Shown here piece after piece: positions 7,288 to 14,575 of a stretch of DNA of 21,354 bases. The position numbers and the translations under genes are program-made. Position 1 is the first letter of the stretch. Every line of letters begins with the position of its first letter. Below the pieces are notes generated by a model. It ran no database searches, had not been told where the DNA came from, and saw only the letters and a program-made list of their open reading frames with translations. This stretch comes from Polaromonas sp. UBA5171 (GTDB taxonomy: Bacteria; Pseudomonadota; Gammaproteobacteria; Burkholderiales; Burkholderiaceae_C), in contig DHWX01000019.1 of NCBI GenBank assembly GCA_002413395.1, positions 1 to 21,354 of the forward strand, written 5' to 3'.

Positions 7288-8191
7288 TGTCTTCACCGAC
7301 AAGCCGTATTTCGGCAACCCGCTGGCCGTGGTGCTGGACGGCAGCGGGGTCGATGACGACGCAATGCAGCGCTTTGCCCGCTGGACCAATCTGTCGGAAA
7401 CCACCTTCTTGCTGCCACCAACCGACCCGTCAGCCGACTACCGCGTGCGCATCTTCACACCCGGAGGCGAGTTGCCCTTTGCCGGCCACCCCACGCTGGG
7501 CAGTTGCCACGCCTGGCTGCAGACCGGTGGCCAGCCGCAGGGTAAAGACTTCATCGTGCAGCAGTGCAAAGTAGGCTTGGTGAAAATTCGCCGCGAGCCC
7601 AACAGGATGGAAGGACGGCGTCTGGCCTTTGCAGCGCCGCCGCTTAAACGCGCGGCACCCGATCCGGCATTGCTGGCCCAGGTTGCGGCGGCCCTGAGCT
7701 TGCAGGCACCACAAATTCTGGCCAGCCAGTTATTAGACAACGGGCCGGTGTGGCTGGCACTGCTGCTGGACCGCGTGGAGACCGTGCTGCAACTTGCGCC
7801 CAACCACCTGGAACTTGCAAAGCTCGATGTCAAAGTCGGTGTCGTAGCGCTCTATCCACCAGAGGAAGAGTCGCCACTGATAGGGCGCGCCAACCGCGAG
7901 GCCCGCGCGTTTGCCCACGACGCGCCGCAAACCATCATCGACGCGCCTGATATGGAAGTGCGTGCTTTCGCAGCCGCCATCGGCGTCAACGAAGACCCCG
8001 TCACTGGCAGCCTGAATGCCAGCCTGGCGCAATGGCTGGTAGCCGAGGGGCATGCGCCCGAACGCTACATAGCATCGCAAGGGGTTTGCCTGGGTCGCGC
8101 CGGGCAGGTTTACCTGGAACGCGATGCCGCGGGCCAGGTGTGGGTCGGCGGCGAATCAGCGACCTGCATTGATGGCCAGGTAACGCTTTAA
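7259..8191 (+). CDS. PhzF-family isomerase/epimerase
   Basis: About 310 residues. The family signatures are FTDKPYFGNPLAVVLD at the N-terminus, NLSETTF with the catalytic Glu47, FTPGGELPFAGHPTLG, and NEDPVTGSLNA in the second half. PhzF proteins have a diaminopimelate-epimerase-like fold; PhzF itself isomerises a dihydroanthranilate in phenazine synthesis, but most family members in genomes without phenazine genes have unknown substrates. No phenazine genes are seen here, so that name should not be used. ATG 7259 is inside the end of the aminotransferase gene (29-nt overlap), so translational coupling is likely. The site before the ATG is a weak ribosome binding site. Confidence 0.88.
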   Translation: MKQRLLKQVDVFTDKPYFGNPLAVVLDGSGVDDDAMQRFARWTNLSETTFLLPPTDPSADYRVRIFTPGGELPFAGHPTLGSCHAWLQTGGQPQGKDFIVQQCKVGLVKIRREPNRMEGRRLAFAAPPLKRAAPDPALLAQVAAALSLQAPQILASQLLDNGPVWLALLLDRVETVLQLAPNHLELAKLDVKVGVVALYPPEEESPLIGRANREARAFAHDAPQTIIDAPDMEVRAFAAAIGVNEDPVTGSLNASLAQWLVAEGHAPERYIASQGVCLGRAGQVYLERDAAGQVWVGGESATCIDGQVTL

Positions 8192-8223
8192 GCCATGGCC
8201 GCTGCAATGCATCTGTCAGCGCG

Positions 8224-8400
8224 ATTGACCCCCTCGTCGTGGCAGCAGCCAGCGTGGCCGCGGGCGTGCCCTGCATCACCTTCGGGCCGGCGGGCGAGCA
8301 CCCCCTGATGGGTACGCACAACCGCGTTTTTCTGGTCGCCCCGGCTGTCATACTGCAAACGCCACACGGCATGCTCACACTTGAAACCGGAGGAATCTGA
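8224..8400 (+). pseudogene. Unrecognised coding remnant before the dehydratase gene
   Basis: This frame reads about 58 codons with strong G/C third-position bias, including GVPCITFGPAGEHPLMG and a stop TGA at 8398-8400 directly touching the next ATG. There is no good start: a GTG at 8239 is possible, while ATG 8195 begins in another frame and could be joined only by a frameshift near 8215-8225. I do not recognise the family. It may be the 3' end of a decayed or frameshifted gene, or a small real gene of about 53 residues. It fills most of the 209-bp gap between the PhzF and dehydratase genes. Confidence 0.35.
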
Positions 8401-9369
8401 ATGCTCGCCAACTTGCCAAACCTGCAGGAGATTGAAAACGCGGCTCGCGTGGTCTATCGCGAATTCCAGGCGACACCGCAGTACCGCTGGGGCCTGTCAA
8501 GCCAGCGGCTGGGCACCGACTGCTGGATCAAACATGAGAACCACACACCGGTCGGCGCCTTCAAGATTCGAGGCGGCCTCACTTACTTTGACGCGCTTGA
8601 AAAATCCGGCGCACTGCCGCGAGAGGTCATCAGCGCCACGCGCGGCAACCATGGCCAGAGCATAGGCTGGGCGGCACGCGCGCACGGTGTGGCCTGCAGC
8701 ATCGTGGTTCCACGGGGCAATTCACTGGAAAAAAATGCCGCCATGCGGGCGCTGGGCGTGACGCTGATCGAACATGGCGAGGACTTCCAGGAAAGCCGCG
8801 AATTCGCCATGAAGCGGGCCACCGAGCGCGGCGCGCACATGGTGCCCAGCTTTCACGCCGACCTGCTGAGCGGCGTGGCGACTTACTGGTGGGAATTCAT
8901 GCAGGCCGTGCCGCAACTCGACGTGGTGTATGTGCCAATTGGCCAGGGCTCGGGGGCCTGCGCGGCAATTGCTGCCAAGCTGGCGTTAAAGCGCACGCTA
9001 CGCATTGTGGGGGTGGTCAGCGCGCATGCCACCACCTACGCCGACTCGCTGGCTGCCGGCCACGTGGTCGAAGCGCTGGTCACCACACAGCTGGCCGATG
9101 GCATGGCTTGCCGCATCGCGGACCAGACAGCGCTCGACATCCTGCTGCCGCATATCGCCCACATCGTGAAGGTCACCGACGACGAGGTCGCCCAAGCCAT
9201 GCGCGACCTGTATGCCGACACCCACAATGTGGCCGAAGGCGCAGGCGCGGCCAGCTTTGCCGCCGCCATGCAGGAACGCGATCAACTCAGGGGGCTGGTG
9301 GTGGGCACCACCCTGTGCGGCGGCAATGTGGACAGCGCAACGCTGGCCAGGGTGCTGGACGCTGCGTGA
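8401..9369 (+). CDS. Threonine/serine dehydratase-like PLP enzyme (fold type II)
   Basis: 322 residues, no ACT regulatory domain, so of the catabolic or single-domain type. Lys55 in PVGAFKIRGG is the PLP Schiff-base lysine; ATRGNHGQSIG is the substrate loop; GQGSGACAA is the glycine-rich phosphate cup; CGGNVD near the C-terminus has Cys where many relatives have Ser. Family members deaminate threonine or serine to 2-oxoacids, and close relatives include the EutB-type dehydratase of hydroxyectoine use; the choice cannot be made here. GGAGGA lies 6 nt before ATG 8401, within the end of the preceding frame, and suggests coupling. It closes the plus-strand cluster and is convergent with the ABC operon, 60 bp away. 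Confidence 0.88.
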   Translation: MLANLPNLQEIENAARVVYREFQATPQYRWGLSSQRLGTDCWIKHENHTPVGAFKIRGGLTYFDALEKSGALPREVISATRGNHGQSIGWAARAHGVACSIVVPRGNSLEKNAAMRALGVTLIEHGEDFQESREFAMKRATERGAHMVPSFHADLLSGVATYWWEFMQAVPQLDVVYVPIGQGSGACAAIAAKLALKRTLRIVGVVSAHATTYADSLAAGHVVEALVTTQLADGMACRIADQTALDILLPHIAHIVKVTDDEVAQAMRDLYADTHNVAEGAGAASFAAAMQERDQLRGLVVGTTLCGGNVDSATLARVLDAA

Positions 9370-9429
9370 TGCGGTCGGCAACCCGCACACCCAAAGCTAC
9401 GCGGCGGACTGTTGGGCACGCACGACTCT

Positions 9430-10911
9430 TCACAAATAATCCGCGCCAGCTTCCTTGGCAAATCGGCCAGGATCGCCTTCCCAGACAATGTGCGCGTGCT
9501 CCAGGACGTAAACACGGTCGGCGTGCGGCAGGGCGAAGGTGACGTTCTGCTCTCCCAGTAGCACCGTGATTGGCGTGGTCTGGCGCAGCTTTTCGAGCGC
9601 CTTGGAGAGCTGTTCAAGAATCACCGGTGCGAGCCCCAAGGTGGGCTCGTCCAGAATCAGAAGTTCCGGTTTCATCATCAGTGCCCGGCCTATGGCCAGC
9701 ATCTGCTGCTCACCCCCACTGAGGGTTTGCGCCATCTGCCCCTGACGTTCGTTCAGGATGGGGAACAACTCAAAGAGCCACGCAAGTTGCTTTTCCCGTT
9801 CGTCATCCTCAAGGTGCTGCCCTCCAAGATCCAGATTCTCACGGATACTCATTTCACCGAACAATTCACGCGTCTCCGGGCACTGCACGATTCCGTTTCT
9901 GGCAATCCGGGCAGGCGTGAGTCCGCCCTGGGATTGACCCGCCCTGATGATCTCGCCCGAATGCGGTAAAAAGCCTGAAATAGTGTTGAAAAGCGTTGTC
10001 TTACCCGCACCGTTCAGCCCGACCACAGAGACAAATTCGCCTTGATGAACATGAATGGACACGTTGTCGAGTGCCTGCGCCTTGCCGTAATAAACGCTGA
10101 CATTTTCGACCTTTAATAGCGGCTCTTTATCCTTGAAGCTGACTTCTGGCCGGGCTGAGGTTTCAATCGCCCCGCCCAGATAAACACGCCGCACCGTTTC
10201 GTTGCGCATCACCTCGTCCGCACGGCCGGTGACAATTTCCTCGCCGAGATACATCGCCAGCACCCGGTCAACCAGCGCCGACACACTCTTGACGTTGTGA
10301 TCCACCAGAAGAACAGCGCGACCTTCATCACGAAAGCCGCGTATCAACTCTGAAAACATGCCAACTTCAGCGAGCGTCAGACCTGCGAAGGGTTCGTCAA
10401 CCAGAACAACTTTGGGATCGCGCGCAATCGCCTTGGCGAGTTCAAGGCGACGTAAATCAGCAAATGGCAGAGTGGGCGGATGCCTGTCCATGACCTCCCC
10501 AAGACCGACGCGTTCGGCAATCTGCTTGGCGTGTTGTCTGAGCGAATGGTCAGCAAACACCTTGAGCAAGCTGTCCGGCAGCAGTGCAACCATGATGTTC
10601 TCAAGTACCGTCTGCCGGTTCAATGGGCGAGAGTGTTGAAAGACCATGCCAAAACCACGCCGGGCAATCTTGTGGGCTGGGAGTCCCGCAAGATTGGCGC
10701 CTTGAAAGATCACCTCTCCTTCAGTGGGCCGCTCGATTCCCATGATGCTCTTCATCGCGGTCGACTTACCCGAGCCATTGGGCCCTATCAGCCCAAATAT
10801 CTCGCCGGCTCTCACGCTGAAACTGAGATTTTTGACGGCGGTCAGGCCACCGAAACGCTTGGTCAATCCCCGAACTTCGAGGAGTGGTGCTTTTTGTGCG
10901 GTTGAGATCAC
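9430..10911 (-). CDS. Fused LivG-LivF-type ABC transporter ATPase
   Basis: 493 residues holding two complete ABC ATPase domains, which are usually separate proteins in branched-chain amino-acid (HAAT) importers. The N-half (about 10-250) has Walker A GPNGSGKST (43-51), Walker B VVLVDEP with Glu173, and His205 in LLVDHN, as in LivG. Its signature region is LPFADLRRLE (148-157) in place of the usual LSxGQ. The C-half (about 265-493) has Walker A GLNGAGKTT (298-306), signature LSGGEQQ (397-403), Walker B LLILDEP with Glu422, and Gln455 in GEQN, as is usual in LivF. A roughly 20-residue linker joins the halves. It energises the LivH/LivM permease from the cytoplasmic side. Start GTG 10911 overlaps the LivM stop (GTGA), so translation is coupled. 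Confidence 0.93.
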   Translation of the reverse strand: MISTAQKAPLLEVRGLTKRFGGLTAVKNLSFSVRAGEIFGLIGPNGSGKSTAMKSIMGIERPTEGEVIFQGANLAGLPAHKIARRGFGMVFQHSRPLNRQTVLENIMVALLPDSLLKVFADHSLRQHAKQIAERVGLGEVMDRHPPTLPFADLRRLELAKAIARDPKVVLVDEPFAGLTLAEVGMFSELIRGFRDEGRAVLLVDHNVKSVSALVDRVLAMYLGEEIVTGRADEVMRNETVRRVYLGGAIETSARPEVSFKDKEPLLKVENVSVYYGKAQALDNVSIHVHQGEFVSVVGLNGAGKTTLFNTISGFLPHSGEIIRAGQSQGGLTPARIARNGIVQCPETRELFGEMSIRENLDLGGQHLEDDEREKQLAWLFELFPILNERQGQMAQTLSGGEQQMLAIGRALMMKPELLILDEPTLGLAPVILEQLSKALEKLRQTTPITVLLGEQNVTFALPHADRVYVLEHAHIVWEGDPGRFAKEAGADYL

Positions 10912-11834
10912 GACTTTTGCACCCGCGAAAGAATGGAGCCAAGAAAACCGCCTGGAAAGAAAAGAATAACCAGCAGAGCAACCGAGGAAACAATGAATGT
11001 GGCAAGCTCCCCTGTCGGTCTGAGAAACTCTCCAGCGACGATCAGGAAAATCGCGCCGAGCGCCGCGCCCAGAATGGTTCTTCGTCCTCCCAGGACGGCA
11101 GCAACGATCACCTGCACGCCAACAGCGATGTCAACCACCAAACCTACTGACGCCGTTCCCATGTAAAAGACAAGCAGAGCCCCCGCCAGCCCGGAAAAAA
11201 AGGCGCTGACAACAAACGCCGCGAGCTTGTGCTTGACGATGTTGAAGCCCAACGCCCCCGCCTGCACCGGGTCCTGCCCACTCGCCTGCAAAATAAGACC
11301 AACCGGCGAGCGCGCCAGTCCAAACAGGATGCAACCGCTGACAGTCATGAAACCGAGCGCGATCCAGTAATTTATTCCTGAATCAATCGATAACACATCC
11401 GGAATTGTCAACCCGATTTCGCCACCAGTCAGGTCTGCGAACACGATAATGAAGTTCTGCAGAATCAAAACGGCCACCAGGGTTGTCAGCCCAAAATAAG
11501 GGCCGCGCACCCGGAGCGCCGGCAGTGCCAGCACGAAGCCCGCGATCACAGATGCGAAAGCTCCAAGCGCGATGCAGGCATAGGGAGAGATTCCGTATTT
11601 GTTATTGAGAATGCCTGCGGTGTACGCACCAACCCCAATCAAAAACGTCGGGCCAAAATTGACCTCGCCGGCAAAGCCGAACAGCAAATCCCAGCTCATC
11701 GCAAACACGCCAAAATAATAGGCGATGGTCAACAGCCCAAGGATGTAGCCAGAAACATACCAAGGCAGCGTTGCCGCAGTGATCAACACGACGACAGTTA
11801 TCCAGAAGAGGGGGGAACGCAAAAGGCTTCGCAT
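10908..11834 (-). CDS. livM: Branched-chain-amino-acid-type ABC transporter permease LivM
   Basis: 308 residues, an integral inner-membrane protein with about eight to ten hydrophobic segments. The family signature is SWDLLFGFAGEVNFGPTFLIGVGAYTAG near the N-terminus, ALRVRGPYFGLTTL in the middle, and a C-terminal LVILFFPGGFLGS. ATG 11834 is chosen because GGGAGG lies 8 nt upstream; the open frame extends further upstream into LivH-overlapping sequence that is not conserved. It begins 2 nt after the LivH stop and its own stop overlaps the ATPase start, all signs of one operon. It pairs with LivH to form the channel. Substrate could be branched-chain or other amino acids, amides or aromatic acids. 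Confidence 0.92.
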   Translation of the reverse strand: MRSLLRSPLFWITVVVLITAATLPWYVSGYILGLLTIAYYFGVFAMSWDLLFGFAGEVNFGPTFLIGVGAYTAGILNNKYGISPYACIALGAFASVIAGFVLALPALRVRGPYFGLTTLVAVLILQNFIIVFADLTGGEIGLTIPDVLSIDSGINYWIALGFMTVSGCILFGLARSPVGLILQASGQDPVQAGALGFNIVKHKLAAFVVSAFFSGLAGALLVFYMGTASVGLVVDIAVGVQVIVAAVLGGRRTILGAALGAIFLIVAGEFLRPTGELATFIVSSVALLVILFFPGGFLGSILSRVQKS

Positions 11835-11836
11835 GA

Positions 11837-12712
11837 TTAACGCCTCCCGAGCAGACCTTGCGGCCGGACATACATAACGACGAGGAGCAAGAGCAGCGCC
11901 GGAATCGTTCGATACGCAGGCGAGATCAAATAAGCCGTCATGGTTTCCAGATAGCCCACGACATAAGCGGCAATCAGCGAACCGGATACGCTGCCGAGGC
12001 CACCCAGAACCACAATGGAAAAAGCACTCGCCGTCAGTGGCCCGACACTGTAGGAACTGACGCCAAGAAACATGCCCAGCAGGACGCCGGCGATGCCCGC
12101 AAGAATCCCGTAGATAGCCCAAACGACGACATAAACATGGGTCAATTCATGTCCCAGCAAAGTTACGCCGCGCGGGTTCATTGAGGCGGCAAGAACAATC
12201 TTTCCAATTTTGGTCCGATTGACAAGCAACCAGAGCAAGCCAATCACCAGCCAGCACACAATGGAGGTGAATATTTCATTTTTCGGTGTGCGCACACTCA
12301 AAATGGAAACAACCCCCTCCACAATTGGCAAAACGGTTTTAGCGTTGTTGGTGAAAAAATAGGCAATGAGCTCCTGCAACATCACGCCCCACAACAGCGT
12401 AGCAGTCAGGATGAAAATTTCCTTCTCTTCGGTTGGAATACGTCTGGATCGCTGAATCGGCTGGACGATGGCGAAATAGGTCACAAGGGCCGCAATCAAC
12501 GCGGCCAGCAACCCAAACAGTGCGCCTGCATAGCTGTTGAGATGCAGAATATTCCCGGCAGCCCAGGCAGCTACAGCCGCAGAGACCATGATGGCCCCAT
12601 GTGACAGATTAAGGACACCGGACACACCAAAAATCAGCGTGAAGCCCGTCGCCCCAAGCGCATACAACGCGCTGATGGCAAAACCATCAATCAAGATTTG
12701 CAGGGCAAGCAT
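11837..12712 (-). CDS. livH: Branched-chain-amino-acid-type ABC transporter permease LivH
   Basis: 291 residues, the standard LivH length, with about eight hydrophobic segments. Signature segments are ALYALGATGFTLIFGVSGVLNLSHGAIM at the N-terminus and VVLGGLGSVSGSLIAAYVVG near the C-terminus, followed by MYVRPQGLLGRR at the end. It forms the inner-membrane channel with LivM. The gene lies 94 bp downstream of the binding-protein gene, with a small hairpin just before its ATG, and 2 bp upstream of livM. This order (binding protein, H, M, ATPase) is typical of HAAT operons. Confidence 0.92.
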   Translation of the reverse strand: MLALQILIDGFAISALYALGATGFTLIFGVSGVLNLSHGAIMVSAAVAAWAAGNILHLNSYAGALFGLLAALIAALVTYFAIVQPIQRSRRIPTEEKEIFILTATLLWGVMLQELIAYFFTNNAKTVLPIVEGVVSILSVRTPKNEIFTSIVCWLVIGLLWLLVNRTKIGKIVLAASMNPRGVTLLGHELTHVYVVVWAIYGILAGIAGVLLGMFLGVSSYSVGPLTASAFSIVVLGGLGSVSGSLIAAYVVGYLETMTAYLISPAYRTIPALLLLLVVMYVRPQGLLGRR

Positions 12713-12717
12713 CTTCT

Positions 12718-12735
12718 AAAACGGCCAAGTGGCCG
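12718..12735 (-). terminator. Intercistronic hairpin between the binding-protein gene and livH
   Basis: Read on the minus strand, CGGCC and GGCCG form a perfect 5-bp stem with a 4-nt loop (12735-12722), followed by TTTT (12721-12718) and then the livH ATG at 12712. It is too short for a strong terminator. It is placed where operons often partly terminate or protect the transcript so that the binding protein is made in excess. Confidence 0.4.
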
Positions 12736-12806
12736 CCTCATTTTTTGAAAAAAAAGACAAGGTAGTCATGCCTCGGGCCAAGCTCAAGGCAGAGTGAGCG
12801 TGAGCG

Positions 12807-14069
12807 CTATTTGCCAGCGGCCGTCTTGATGAAACTGGGAAAGTGAATAGTGCCCTTGGCCACGTCCTTCGGCCAAACGGTGACTTGCTTGCCGTTCTGC
12901 CACTGCAGCATCAGGCCGGTGATCAGACCTTTACCATACTTGATGGAATGCGTGAACTGGTCGTCTTTGCCGTAGAACTGGACGCGGCCAATGGTGCCCA
13001 ACCAGTCTGTTTTTTCCAGCGCCGCAACCATCTTGTCTGCATTTGTCGACCCGGCGCGATGAATGGCATCAGCGATGAAGTACACCTCGTCATAAGAGGT
13101 GTAGCCTGCATATGAAGGGAAATTACCATAGCGTTTTTTGAACCCCTCGGTGAACGGCAAGGTTTTTGGCGTAACGGCCACGTCAGGCCCGGATACTGCC
13201 TGGAAAACAACGCCATCCGCAGCCCCGTTGGTATCGTTCCAGAAGGTGCTGTTGGACGCCTGCGAACTGATTCCCACCATGGCGACTGGGACTTGCTGCG
13301 TCTTCCACTGCACGGTAGGCTGCACGCCTACATGCGAAATGCCAGTGATGATCACGTCAGGCTTGGCACCTTCGATCTTGTTGAAGATCGGGGTAAAGTC
13401 GGTCGTGTCGGGCGAGAAACGTATGTGGTCCAGAACTTTCAGGCCAATCTTGGGCAGGCATTCCTGGTAGCCCACATCAAGTGGTTTGGTCCACGCCGCA
13501 TCTTCACTCATGATGATCGCAGATTTCATGTGCCTGTCGTCAACCATGAGGTCTTTGGTGGCGTCGCAAACAGACTGCGCAAGCGCAGCCGAGGTCAGGT
13601 AGCCATGAAAGGTGTATTTGTTTTTTTCATAGTCATTGTGTACGTTCAGACTGATTTCATTGGACGCAGCACCCGGTGTAATGAATGGCGTTTTCAGTCG
13701 CGCGGCCCACGGTTCGAGCGCAAGCACCACTTCGCTGATATAGCTTCCGATGACGGCAACCACCTTGTCTTCGCTCACCGCCCGCTGAAACGCACGCACC
13801 GATTCAGCAGAAGAGCTGTGGTTGTCATAGGTCACAATTTCGATTTTCCGGCCATCGACGCCGCCTTTGGCGTTGATCTCATCAGCGGCCATTTGTGCCG
13901 CTTGCGGGATCGAAGCCCCGGCGATCGCCTGGGCTTCGGCGATCACGCCTATCTTGATGGGGTCAGCCGCCATGGCCAAGGTAGAAACGCCTGCACAAAA
14001 CGCGAATGTTCCCGATAGAAGCAGCTTGCGCGATGGACGCAAGCAACCAGCTGAATTTGATACCGCCAT
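12807..14069 (-). CDS. Periplasmic amino-acid-binding protein of Liv-type ABC transporter
   Basis: 420 residues. A Sec signal peptide runs to about residue 34 (basic PSRK, hydrophobic core, AMA just before the mature ADPIKIGVIAEAQ). The mature part is a type I periplasmic binding protein (Peripla_BP_6/LivJ-like): AADEINAKGGVDGRKIEIVTYD and AVIGSYISEVVLALEP are typical. It captures ligand in the periplasm and delivers it to LivH/LivM. ATG 14069 has GGAG about 6 nt upstream. It is the first gene of the operon, preceded by a sigma70-like promoter. The sequence does not identify the ligand; relatives bind branched-chain amino acids, amides, urea or aromatic acids. Confidence 0.92.
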   Translation of the reverse strand: MAVSNSAGCLRPSRKLLLSGTFAFCAGVSTLAMAADPIKIGVIAEAQAIAGASIPQAAQMAADEINAKGGVDGRKIEIVTYDNHSSSAESVRAFQRAVSEDKVVAVIGSYISEVVLALEPWAARLKTPFITPGAASNEISLNVHNDYEKNKYTFHGYLTSAALAQSVCDATKDLMVDDRHMKSAIIMSEDAAWTKPLDVGYQECLPKIGLKVLDHIRFSPDTTDFTPIFNKIEGAKPDVIITGISHVGVQPTVQWKTQQVPVAMVGISSQASNSTFWNDTNGAADGVVFQAVSGPDVAVTPKTLPFTEGFKKRYGNFPSYAGYTSYDEVYFIADAIHRAGSTNADKMVAALEKTDWLGTIGRVQFYGKDDQFTHSIKYGKGLITGLMLQWQNGKQVTVWPKDVAKGTIHFPSFIKTAAGK

Positions 14070-14156
14070 TATTTATCTCCGCATTGTTGATTTGAATTTT
14101 GATTATCTCCACATACGAATTTGCGTGCAAGACGTTCAAGGCGAATCATCTAGGCA

Positions 14157-14185
14157 ATTACCCGTAAGGGTTGGGTCGATGTCAA
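14157..14185 (-). promoter_or_regulatory. Sigma70-like promoter of the Liv-type operon
   Basis: On the minus strand TTGACA (14185-14180) is a perfect -35 and GGTAAT (14162-14157) matches the -10 at four of six positions, with a 17-bp spacer. Transcription would start near 14150 and leave a leader of about 80 nt before ATG 14069. Arms GGGTTG (14168-14173) and CAACCC (14183-14188) flank the spacer and could be a regulator site. Confidence 0.5.
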
Positions 14186-14265
14186 CCCGCCGACGGCGTG
14201 AGTCTTGACCAGAGAGTCGAAGTACCAATCACTGAGCAGCTGACGCGACACAAAATCCGAGAGCA

Positions 14266-14291
14266 ACGCAAGAGCGAGGTCGCTCTTGCGT
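14266..14291. promoter_or_regulatory. Perfect 11-bp inverted repeat with 4-nt loop
   Basis: Arms ACGCAAGAGCG (14266-14276) and CGCTCTTGCGT (14281-14291) are exactly complementary, separated by AGGT. No T-run follows on either strand, so it is not a typical terminator. It lies about 80 bp upstream of the ABC operon -35 element and could be an operator or a folded RNA element. Confidence 0.6.
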
Positions 14292-14451
14292 CAAGACAAT
14301 CGTGAACACCCATCGAACCTGCCTGAAGTTTTTTTGCTGGAACCGGTAGGCATATGGCGCCAAAATTGAATGACCGATTGCGAAATTCAGTATCTTGTAA
14401 ATTGTTTTTTTGGCAAGTCAGGAATTGAACGTCAAAAATTTCTTCAAAGGC

Positions 14452-14477
14452 ATGCTGGAACGTGAGCGTTGCAGCAT
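14452..14477. promoter_or_regulatory. Imperfect 11-bp inverted repeat with 4-nt loop
   Basis: Arms ATGCTGGAACG (14452-14462) and CGTTGCAGCAT (14467-14477) pair at 10 of 11 positions around TGAG. On the minus strand it lies about 100 nt past the propeller stop and a TTTTT run follows some 15 nt later, so a weak transcription terminator is possible. It has the same 11-4-11 geometry as the palindrome at 14266 but a different sequence. Confidence 0.45.
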
Positions 14478-14575
14478 GAACGCACCATGCAAATGCTGTA
14501 AATGAGCAAGCCCTGCGCACTGCACTGGCACCGCAGACAGCGCTGACGTACTAGCCAAGATCAGACCGCCAGCAC

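Larger units (their letters stand above)
14070..14575. other. 506-bp intergenic region upstream of the ABC operon
   Basis: No gene is supported here. A minus-strand open frame of 112 codons (14182-14520) has no recognisable domain. The region holds a promoter for the ABC operon near 14157-14185 and two palindromes with 11-bp arms (14266-14291 and 14452-14477). It also has T-tracts on the plus strand at about 14330 and 14405. It is also the 3' region of the propeller gene, which ends at 14576 on the same strand. Confidence 0.6.

Noticed and set aside
7259..8191. Reading the PhzF-family gene as part of a phenazine cluster
   Set aside because: No other phenazine biosynthesis genes are in the window, and most PhzF-family proteins act elsewhere.
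9370..9429. Hairpin-like TGCGG/CCGCA between convergent genes
   Set aside because: Short stem, no T-run on either strand; cannot be called a terminator.
8889..9542. 217-codon plus-strand frame over the dehydratase end
   Set aside because: Alternative frame of a clear PLP enzyme; composition is Arg/Gly/His-rich as expected for a GC-rich shadow.
13293..14018. 241-codon plus-strand frame opposite the periplasmic binding protein
   Set aside because: Antisense shadow with no domain; the binding protein with signal peptide is much better supported.
14182..14520. 112-codon minus-strand frame in the 506-bp intergenic region
   Set aside because: No domain, no clear ribosome binding site and it runs across both palindromes; more likely noncoding.
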